A stretch of DNA of 64,000 nucleotides from Bacteroidales bacterium. Its GTDB lineage: Bacteria; Bacteroidota; Bacteroidia; Bacteroidales; P3. The notes under the pieces are model-generated. The model saw only the letters and a program-made list of their open reading frames with translations, did not search any database and had not been told where the DNA came from. The position numbers were made by a program, and so were the translations under genes. This document shows positions 57,642-64,000 of the stretch, in pieces; the first letter of the stretch is position 1; each line of letters opens with the position of its first letter. The stretch lies in NCBI GenBank assembly GCA_017428115.1, contig JAFRRK010000097.1, positions 1-64,000 of the forward strand, written 5' to 3'.

Positions 57642-59930
57642 TTAAAAAGGCTGTCCCCCAACAGCCAATTGAGCTGCCAGTTCCTCGCGTGGCGCCAAGG
57701 TGTAAACCAGATAGGCCTGTAGGCTTGTCGGCAGGGTGTGGTAGTAGCGTAGCTGCTCGTCGAGCATCTGTTTCAGTTGGCAAAGCATCCGTTCGGCCTG
57801 CTCTTTCTGGTTGGCTCCTGCAAAGGCTTGGGCTATGCGGTAGATGAGGGTGGGATCTTGCAGTATGTGCGGTGGCAGCTCTCCGATAGTCTTGTTAAGC
57901 ACACTGTCGGCACGTTCAGTCATGTCCTGGGCGTTCAGTCCCTCGGCAAGCAGTAGTATGTCGCGCCAATACTGCTCAATAAACTTGCAGCAGGTCTCGT
58001 CAATATATACCCCCTCCAGCCTATGCCACCCCATCTGCTGCATGGCATGGCGGTAGAAGGGCTCCAACGCCACGCTGTCGCACAGGTCAGTAGTCAGGCG
58101 GTAGGTGTTGCCCTCCAGCTGCATGCGGTGGGGAAACAGGTGGCGGTACTGATTATAGGCATAGTGGGTAAAATATACAGGACGCCCCTGCTCCATACTC
58201 TCCGAGAGGAGGTCTACAAAGTTGTGTGTACCCATGAGGCCGATATTTTCCACTCTTATGTCGGGGCGCACCCCCTCCACCTGTTGCACATACCACAGGG
58301 GGAAGGTGTCGTTGTCGCCGTAAGTAAAGAGTACTGTGCCGCGCTCGTCGCTATCGCACGAGCCCAGCATGTTGGCTGCTACATCGCGAGCCACATAGCG
58401 GTGGCTGCGGTCGTGGTCGTCCCAATTTTGGCATGCCATCAGGAGGGGCACTGCGAAAACTAGAAGGTAAATACCTAAAACTAAAAGGTAGCCGACCGAC
58501 GACTTTTTAGCCGTTGCTTGATACTTTTTAGCTTTATCGAGCAGCCATTTTGCTCCAAAGGCGATATACATGCCGAAGGCGTAGAAACTGAGTATATATG
58601 CATAGTCTCTTTCGCGCGGCTCGTAGCATGGATGATTTAGATAGAGGTTCAGCACCACGCCTCCCATCAGGAAGAGGATAGTGTCCACCCAAAAAGCTTT
58701 GCGGCGGCGGGCCAGTGCCACCACGCCTGCAATACCCAGCAGCAGGGGCAGCATATAGTACACATTATGTCCCCGTGAGGGGAGGCTGCAAGGCATCTTG
58801 GCCGAGGTGCCCACCAGCAGGCGGTCTATGGGCGGAATGCCGGTGACGAACTGCCCATTCTGTGGCGAGCCGAAACCCTGCCGGTCGTTGTAGCGTCCCG
58901 AAAAGTTCCACATCAGGTAGCGCAGATACATATAGGTCAGCTGATACGAAAAGTAGTAGCGCACATTTCCCACCAATGTCGTGTCGCCCCCGCACCAACT
59001 GGCGGCATACTCGGCATCGTGTTCCCTGTGTCGCCACATACGTGGATACAGCGGTGCCTTCTCATACTGGTCTCGCAGCAGGTAGTGCTTAAAATCTTCC
59101 GCCGTCGAAGGATGCCCCTCGTTGATGGGAGGATTGGCGGCAGCCCGGATAGGTATGAGAAGGTAGGGCGAAAGACCTATCAGGAAAAACACTACCAAGA
59201 ATACACCCAACAAGAAAGAATGCTTGGCCCCCGCCCGTTTATGATCAAGTCTGCCCTCCTTTGCTTTAGAAATAATGAGCGGCAGCAAAGCCGGCAGGGT
59301 AAGCAGGGTAAGCAGGTGGGTGCATACCCCCAGCCCCATCAGCAGGGCCAGAAGCATCAGCCAACGCTGCGCTTCCACACGGCTCGCACACCGGTACCAC
59401 CGCAGCATCGCCCACACACTGCTGGCGGCAATCAGCATGGCAAGGCTATACACCTCGCTCTCCACGGCCGAGAACCAAGCCGTATCGCAAAAAAGGTAGC
59501 ACAAGCTGCCCGCCAGGGCGGCCATGCGGCTTCTCCATGCTGCCCGCCCGGGGCCTTCCTCTCCCACGTCCAACGTCATCAGCAGCCGTACAGACCAGTA
59601 GAGCATCATCACCGTTCCTCCCCCCGCCACAGCCGACAATGCGTTGCTCCACCACGCCACCGCCCCCGCATCGCCCCCCGCCATGAGGGTGAACAGATGG
59701 GCAAGCAGCTGGTAGAAAGGTGCTCCGGGAGGGTGCCCCACCTGCAGGCGGTGCGACACGGCGACAAACTCGCCGCAGTCCCAAAAACTGGCCGTAGGCT
59801 CCAGTGTAAGCATATACACCGCTGTGGCGCCAATGCCCAAAAGCCATCCCACCAACCTGTCGGCACCCAATCCCCACTGTCGGCACTTGGCTACCAGTTG
59901 ACCACCGACTTGTTGAAGATATCCTCGCAT
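57642..59930 (-). CDS. DUF2723-family membrane protein (GT117-like)
   Basis: A 762-residue polytopic inner-membrane protein with about ten helices and a C-terminal soluble part with TPR-like helices. The DUF2723 signature is at the N-terminus: LTLEPTASFWDCGEFVAVSHRLQVGHPPGAPFYQLLAHLF (catalytic-type Asp and His pattern of GT-C enzymes). The family is annotated as protein O-mannosyltransferase-like, matching O-glycosylation of exported Bacteroidetes proteins. Its 5' end overlaps lptE by 40 bp. Confidence 0.85.
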   Translation of the reverse strand: MRGYLQQVGGQLVAKCRQWGLGADRLVGWLLGIGATAVYMLTLEPTASFWDCGEFVAVSHRLQVGHPPGAPFYQLLAHLFTLMAGGDAGAVAWWSNALSAVAGGGTVMMLYWSVRLLMTLDVGEEGPGRAAWRSRMAALAGSLCYLFCDTAWFSAVESEVYSLAMLIAASSVWAMLRWYRCASRVEAQRWLMLLALLMGLGVCTHLLTLLTLPALLPLIISKAKEGRLDHKRAGAKHSFLLGVFLVVFFLIGLSPYLLIPIRAAANPPINEGHPSTAEDFKHYLLRDQYEKAPLYPRMWRHREHDAEYAASWCGGDTTLVGNVRYYFSYQLTYMYLRYLMWNFSGRYNDRQGFGSPQNGQFVTGIPPIDRLLVGTSAKMPCSLPSRGHNVYYMLPLLLGIAGVVALARRRKAFWVDTILFLMGGVVLNLYLNHPCYEPRERDYAYILSFYAFGMYIAFGAKWLLDKAKKYQATAKKSSVGYLLVLGIYLLVFAVPLLMACQNWDDHDRSHRYVARDVAANMLGSCDSDERGTVLFTYGDNDTFPLWYVQQVEGVRPDIRVENIGLMGTHNFVDLLSESMEQGRPVYFTHYAYNQYRHLFPHRMQLEGNTYRLTTDLCDSVALEPFYRHAMQQMGWHRLEGVYIDETCCKFIEQYWRDILLLAEGLNAQDMTERADSVLNKTIGELPPHILQDPTLIYRIAQAFAGANQKEQAERMLCQLKQMLDEQLRYYHTLPTSLQAYLVYTLAPREELAAQLAVGGQPF

Positions 59931-60397
59931 AACTCAGTAACAATCTCGCTCACCAGCCCCTGTTCCACCGACGAGAAGTCGCGCTCGGCACTATAGTCCT
60001 TAAAACGCGAAAAACTCTGCTCAAAGTCTGTCTTGGGGTCGAAGCGGTTGGTGAAACGCACCTTGATGGTGATAGTGAAACGGTTGGTCGCCACATTGTC
60101 GTCGCTGCCTATCGACGAGGCGCGGGTGCTGTAGTCGGTTATCTCGCCCGCAATCTGCAAGTCGCCGTCGTCGCTGATAACATTGAGGCTGGTCTGCGAA
60201 GAGAACATGCGCTGCAGCTCGTCATATAAGTTCTGCCCCAGCTGAGGGTTCACCGTAGAGGCATAGTTGGGAAACTGCTTGATAGAGATAGTCTTTGCCT
60301 CGGGAGGGATAGAGGCTCCCGTGAACGAGTAGCCTCCCGAGCAGCCCGCCAGCAATAGCAGTGCGCCACAACAAAGTATATGCCTGAGAATTCTCAA
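59891..60397 (-). CDS. lptE: LPS assembly lipoprotein LptE
   Basis: A 168-residue lipoprotein with lipobox LLAGC (Cys 19) and YSFTGASIPPEAKTISIKQFPN, the usual start of Bacteroidetes LptE. Mixed alpha/beta: NPQLGQNLYDELQRMFSSQTSLNVISDDGDLQIAGEITDYSTR. It plugs LptD in the outer membrane during LPS insertion. No ATG is in frame; TTG at 60395-60397 is the likely start. In-frame TGA is four codons upstream and ends the small ORF at 60410-60580. Confidence 0.87.
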   Translation of the reverse strand: MRILRHILCCGALLLLAGCSGGYSFTGASIPPEAKTISIKQFPNYASTVNPQLGQNLYDELQRMFSSQTSLNVISDDGDLQIAGEITDYSTRASSIGSDDNVATNRFTITIKVRFTNRFDPKTDFEQSFSRFKDYSAERDFSSVEQGLVSEIVTELCEDIFNKSVVNW

Positions 60398-60409
60398 AAT
60401 CTTTCTATT

Positions 60410-60580
60410 TCACACATTCTGCGAGTCGTTGTCGATGTGCAGCTCGTCCTCCAGCAGCCACAGCATATACGACGATTGCTGTTCCATATAATTCAGAATA
60501 TCTATGCGGTGGTGAAGATCGGTGATTTTAGAAATCTCCGCCACAATCTCGTCAATCTTTATTTTTATATTGTTATCCAT
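60410..60580 (-). CDS. 56-residue helical ORF upstream of lptE
   Basis: ATG at 60578-60580 to TGA at 60410-60412. The product is acidic and helical (IDEIVAEISKITDLHHRIDILNYMEQQ then LWLLEDELHIDND), with no signal or membrane segment. A -7 element 48 bp upstream and the 12-bp gap to lptE suggest a real leader gene in the same transcript. Too short to recognise. The stop codon is in the same frame as lptE. Confidence 0.5.
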   Translation of the reverse strand: MDNNIKIKIDEIVAEISKITDLHHRIDILNYMEQQSSYMLWLLEDELHIDNDSQNV

Positions 60581-60627
60581 AATGTTATATATAATTCAAG
60601 GGCTGTGCTTACAGCACTTTTCCGCCT

Positions 60628-60636
60628 GCAAAGATA
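60628..60636 (-). promoter_or_regulatory. -7 element for the lptE operon
   Basis: On the minus strand TATCTTTGC after a T-run, 48 bp ahead of the small ORF. Confidence 0.6.
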
Positions 60637-60777
60637 CAACTTTTTTCGTAAATCGAATGTTTAAGTATCTCTTTATGCCCAATACATGTTTTTTCGTAGC
60701 AATCGTCTCACCCTTTCCCCGTCGATAGTTCGCTGATAGTTCGTTATATATACTATATTTATTCTATATATATACTT

Positions 60778-60839
60778 CAGTTATACTATCATTAGTAGTA
60801 TAAATAAAGTATATATAAGGTATATATATAGTATAACTG
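60778..60839. repeat. AT-rich inverted repeat
   Basis: CAGTTATACTAT (60778-60789) is the perfect inverse of ATAGTATAACTG (60828-60839), with a 38-nt TATATA-rich centre. Just upstream, GATAGTTCG occurs twice (60724-60732 and 60735-60743). The whole gap 60637-61060 has no convincing ORF. Confidence 0.7.
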
Positions 60840-61060
60840 TCGAATCCACGTCGAATGTGGATCGTTTTTACAGTTTTTTTTGAACGAGCCGTGTATCTTT
60901 CTTACTGCTATTATGCCGGCAGTCATGTCCAACTATTTCAATCCCTTTTTCGCCACTGTCTCCGCCAGCCTGCGGCGGCACAGGGCGACGCCCTGCTACA
61001 GGAATGTGTTATCTCTCGCCATTATGTGTGTGGAGATGTTGATATGTGCTTTTTTTTACT

Positions 61061-61069
61061 TATCTTTGC
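61061..61069 (+). promoter_or_regulatory. -7 element for the yigZ-like/helicase pair
   Basis: TATCTTTGC preceded by a T8 run, 69 bp before the ATG at 61138. Confidence 0.6.
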
Positions 61070-61137
61070 ATGCTGATTTGTGGCGAGGATGGTGTGTGCT
61101 ATGGTTTGTGTATTAATTGTTTGTGGAATGGCTGGCT

Positions 61138-61740
61138 ATGTTTGACGATATTTATTATACTATCAAGGGGCCTGCAGAGGGGCTGTATAAGGAGAAGGGG
61201 AGCCGGTTTATGGCTTTCGCCTTCGCGGTGCGTAGTGTCGAGGAGGTGAAGGAGCATCTGGAGCGTCTGCGCAAGGACTACTACGACGCGCGGCACCACT
61301 GCTATGCCTATATCTTGGGCCCACGGAAGGATGCCTACCGCATGAACGACGACGGCGAGCCGTCGGGCACAGGGGGCAGGCCTATCTACGGGCAGTTGCT
61401 GAGTGCCGACCTGACGGACACGCTGGTGGTGGTGGTGCGCTATTTTGGCGGAGTGCTGCTCGGAGCTTCGGGGTTGGCCAATGCCTATAAGACCGCCGCC
61501 CGCGATGCGATAGCCCACGCCGAGATTGTGGAACGGACTATAGATGTGCGCTATAGGCTGCGGTTTGAGTATGCGGCTATGAACGATGTGATGCGCATAG
61601 TGAAAGATTTTGGGTTGGTGCCGACCCATCAAGATTTTAATCTCGACTGCCAGCTGGAGGTGAGCGTGAGGCAGTCGATGAGCAACCGATTGTACGACGC
61701 AGTGGCACAACTGCGCACAGTGAGAATAGAATTGATATGA
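61138..61740 (+). CDS. YigZ/IMPACT-family protein
   Basis: A 200-residue cytoplasmic protein. The conserved N-terminal UPF0029 domain has GSRFMAFAFAVRSVEEVKEHLERLRKDYYDARHHCYAYIL and DDGEPSGTGGRPI, then VVVVRYFGGVLLGASGLANAYKTAA. The C-terminal domain (about 130-200) is an alpha/beta ferredoxin-like unit. The family is linked to translation control in eukaryotes, with an unclear bacterial role. The ATG at 61138 was chosen over TTG 61117. It overlaps the helicase start (ATGA). Confidence 0.85.
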   Translation: MFDDIYYTIKGPAEGLYKEKGSRFMAFAFAVRSVEEVKEHLERLRKDYYDARHHCYAYILGPRKDAYRMNDDGEPSGTGGRPIYGQLLSADLTDTLVVVVRYFGGVLLGASGLANAYKTAARDAIAHAEIVERTIDVRYRLRFEYAAMNDVMRIVKDFGLVPTHQDFNLDCQLEVSVRQSMSNRLYDAVAQLRTVRIELI

Positions 61741-64000
61741 GCGAACTATTGGACCAACTGAACGAGCAGCAACGCGAGGCGGCTGCCTGCACCGAGGGAC
61801 CGGTGATGATAATAGCCGGCGCGGGCAGCGGCAAGACCCGCACGCTGACCTACCGCATTGCGCACCTGATGGAGCTGGGGACGGACCCCTACAGTATATT
61901 GGCGCTGACTTTCACCAACAAGGCGGCGGCAGAGATGAAGGAGCGCATCATGAAGCTGGTGGGCAGCGAGGCCCGCAATATTTGGATGGGCACCTTCCAC
62001 TCGGTGTTTGCACGCATACTGCGGTCGGAGGCGCAGAAGCTGGGATATATCAACACATTCACCATCTACGACAACGACGACAGCAAGTCGGCAATCAAGC
62101 AGATTGTGAAGAGCCAGAACCTCGACCCAAAGACCTACAGCCCCGGCACCGTCCTCAGCCGCATATCGATGGCTAAGAGCAACCTGCTGGGACCCGAGGA
62201 CTATATGGACAACCCCGAGATACAGCAGACCGACAAGGATGCCCACCGCCCCATGATTGGCGAGATATATAAGCAGTATAACCACCGCCTGCGCACCGCC
62301 ATGGCGATGGATTTTGACGACCTGCTGTTTAACATGAATGTGCTGTTGAGGGACTTCCCCGATGTGCTGCTGAAGTATCAGAACCGGTTTAAGTATATCA
62401 TGGTGGACGAGTATCAGGATACGAACTATTCGCAATACCTGATTGTAAAGAAGCTGGCGGCACGCTATCAGAATATCTGCGTGGTGGGCGACGACGCGCA
62501 GAGCATCTACGCTTTCCGCGGAGCGAACATACAGAATATATTCAATTTCCGCCGCGACTACCCCAATCTTCACCTCTATAAGCTGGAGCAGAACTACCGC
62601 TCGACCAAGATGATTGTGGACGCTGCCAACTCGGTGATAGCTAAGAATGTGGAGCAGATAGAAAAGGAGGTGTGGACAGACAATGCCGTGGGCAACCGCA
62701 TACGCCTGCTGCGCGCCAGCGACGAGCGCGACGAGGGGCGCCAGGTGGCCGAGTCTATACAGCAGGCGCATGCCGCCGAGGAGCTGGACTATAGGTCGTT
62801 TGCCATATTGTACCGCACCAACGTGCAGTCGCGTGCCATTGAGGAGGCCCTGCGCCGCGCCGACATACCCTACCGCATGTATCAGGGCATATCGTTCTAC
62901 GGGCGCAAAGAGATTAAAGATGTGCTGGCATACCTGAGGCTGGTGGTGAACAACTACGACGACGAGTCGCTGATACGCATCATCAACTACCCTGCCCGCG
63001 GCATTGGGCAGACCACGCTCGACCGTGTGCGTGTGGCAGCTGCCGACAACGATGTGGCCGTGTGGACGGTGCTGGAGAATATAGCATCGTTTGGGCTGGG
63101 GCTTGGCAGCGCTACTGTGCAACGGATTACCGACTTTGTGATGATGGTGAAGCGCTTTTCCTCTCTGCTGCCCACCACCAGTGCCTACGACCTGGCAAAG
63201 CAGGTGGTGTACAGCTCCGGTATCATCACCTTGCTGCGCAACGACGACGACCCCGACAACCCCAACCGCATTGAGAATATCGAGGAGCTGTTGAACGGTA
63301 TACAAGAGTTTTGCGAAAGGGACGACCAGTTTGTTGAATCCAACGAGGATGCCGCCACAGCGGATGATGGCACATTGCGCACCTTAGACCGTTTTTTGCA
63401 GCAGGTGCTGTTGTTGACCTCTGAGGATAAAGACGACGACAAAGAGGCCGACAAGGTATCGATGATGACCATCCACGCTGCCAAGGGGTTGGAATTCCCC
63501 TACGTCTATGTGGTTGGCATGGAGGAGAACCTGTTCCCATCAATAATGTCTATCTCATCGCGTCAGGAATTAGAGGAGGAACGACGGCTGTTCTACGTAG
63601 CTATAACCCGTGCCGAGCGACAGGTGATATTGTCGTATGCCCTGACCCGCTATCAGTATGGCAACTCGTCGTGCCAGGAGATGAGCCGCTTTGTGGAGGA
63701 GATAGATTCCAAATATATCGAAATGCCCCGCAAGCAGAGCAGTTTTCCCCAAGTGGGAGAGCTGCCGCGGGCTTTTCAGGGCATTAAGGGCATCAAATAT
63801 TCTGATGAGGTGGAGAAAGGCTTTTCGCGCACCGCCAGCCAACCCGCACAGCGCAAATTGAAGCCAGTGTCAAAAGCCTCTACCCCCCCAAAGGGACCCA
63901 CTGCCCAGAACTCGATGGAGACTATCAACGCCATCCAGCCAGGCATGACGGTCAGCCACGACAAGTTTGGCACTGGCAAAGTGCTCAGCTGCGAGGGGAA
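61737..64000 (+). CDS. UvrD/PcrA-type DNA helicase, truncated by the window end
   Basis: The first 754 residues of a superfamily 1A 3'-5' helicase. Motifs: IIAGAGSGKTRTLTYR (Walker A), LTFTNKAAAEMKERI (Ia), VDEYQDTNYSQYLIV (II), VVGDDAQSIYAFRGANIQNI (III), LEQNYRSTKMIV (IV), SMMTIHAAKGLEFPYVYVVG (V) and EERRLFYVAITRAE (VI). The C-terminal VSHDKFGTGKVLS start of a Tudor-like tail is seen in PcrA. It starts 4 bp inside the yigZ-like gene. Acts in repair, replication restart and R-loop removal. Confidence 0.93.
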   Translation, partial: MSELLDQLNEQQREAAACTEGPVMIIAGAGSGKTRTLTYRIAHLMELGTDPYSILALTFTNKAAAEMKERIMKLVGSEARNIWMGTFHSVFARILRSEAQKLGYINTFTIYDNDDSKSAIKQIVKSQNLDPKTYSPGTVLSRISMAKSNLLGPEDYMDNPEIQQTDKDAHRPMIGEIYKQYNHRLRTAMAMDFDDLLFNMNVLLRDFPDVLLKYQNRFKYIMVDEYQDTNYSQYLIVKKLAARYQNICVVGDDAQSIYAFRGANIQNIFNFRRDYPNLHLYKLEQNYRSTKMIVDAANSVIAKNVEQIEKEVWTDNAVGNRIRLLRASDERDEGRQVAESIQQAHAAEELDYRSFAILYRTNVQSRAIEEALRRADIPYRMYQGISFYGRKEIKDVLAYLRLVVNNYDDESLIRIINYPARGIGQTTLDRVRVAAADNDVAVWTVLENIASFGLGLGSATVQRITDFVMMVKRFSSLLPTTSAYDLAKQVVYSSGIITLLRNDDDPDNPNRIENIEELLNGIQEFCERDDQFVESNEDAATADDGTLRTLDRFLQQVLLLTSEDKDDDKEADKVSMMTIHAAKGLEFPYVYVVGMEENLFPSIMSISSRQELEEERRLFYVAITRAERQVILSYALTRYQYGNSSCQEMSRFVEEIDSKYIEMPRKQSSFPQVGELPRAFQGIKGIKYSDEVEKGFSRTASQPAQRKLKPVSKASTPPKGPTAQNSMETINAIQPGMTVSHDKFGTGKVLSCEG

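Noticed and set aside
59019..59996. 325-residue plus-strand frame
   Set aside because: Antisense to the DUF2723 gene; Arg/His/Pro-rich, no start context or homology.
60721..60842. AT-rich region considered as a replication origin
   Set aside because: No DnaA boxes or iteron array were seen; only one inverted repeat and TATA-rich sequence.
61746..63305. 519-residue minus-strand open frame
   Set aside because: It lies opposite the UvrD/PcrA helicase gene, whose seven helicase motifs are intact; the minus frame has low-complexity Val/His/Leu composition and no motif.

Overview
The window looks like a chromosomal segment of a Bacteroidales (Bacteroidota) bacterium. Starts rarely have Shine-Dalgarno sequences. 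Promoters carry the Bacteroidetes -7 element TAnnTTTGC, often behind A/T-rich runs. Secreted proteins are mostly lipoproteins with a Cys lipobox. The recognisable genes (rny with zapA and a 6S-like RNA, coaX, lptC/lptE, DUF2723, MBOAT/SGNH, TPP-riboswitch TonB receptor, dual-membrane anti-sigma factor) are typical of the phylum. No rRNA, CRISPR, phage or complete insertion sequence was found.

Layout. 0-3.4 kb is accessory: a fimbrillin/FISUMP-like lipoprotein, then a decayed DUF4143 ATPase gene split by a 600-bp non-autonomous repeat flanked by a 7-bp direct repeat. 3.4-8.1 kb is core: coiled coil-zapA, 6S-like RNA, rny, lgt, gpmA and tRNA-Ser/Pro/Arg. 8.2-15.7 kb holds an ECF sigma pair, an LRR lipoprotein, a radical SAM protein, PrsW, YraN, ComEC and membrane proteins. 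15.8-19.6 kb holds a TPP riboswitch with a TonB-dependent receptor, and purD. 19.6-21.4 kb holds a repeat copy and a broken paralogue of the first lipoprotein. 21.5-25.6 kb is a six-gene minus-strand operon: four lipoproteins, an ECF sigma factor, and a protein with an inner-membrane helix, a disordered linker and a C-terminal outer-membrane barrel.

26.9-42.1 kb is a long minus-strand envelope block. In transcription order it is pth, coaX, outer-membrane protein, TPR protein, lptC, a ComEA-like HhH protein, lpxD, two SGNH hydrolases, an MBOAT acyltransferase and two tandem LTA-synthase-like phosphotransferases. From lptC to the MBOAT gene neighbouring frames overlap, so LPS assembly and surface O-acylation look co-expressed. 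42.1-44.2 kb holds manA between two repeat copies.

44.2-48.2 kb holds a thioredoxin-like protein, small envelope proteins, efp, a glutaminyl cyclase-like lipoprotein and a degenerate Rieske lipoprotein. 48.2-48.7 kb is a cluster of hairpins. 48.7-54.4 kb holds queD, a SagB-like nitroreductase, clpX, rodA and mrdA. 54.7-57.6 kb is a second ECF operon with lipoproteins. 57.6-60.6 kb holds a DUF2723 membrane protein, lptE and a 56-residue ORF. 61.1-64 kb holds a YigZ/IMPACT protein and a UvrD/PcrA helicase cut by the window edge.

The most notable candidates are the Dma-like sigma/anti-sigma operon with its lipoproteins, the coupled LPS plus O-acylation plus phosphotransferase block (with a heptamer repeat inside one phosphotransferase gene), and the dispersed repeat family that broke the ATPase gene.
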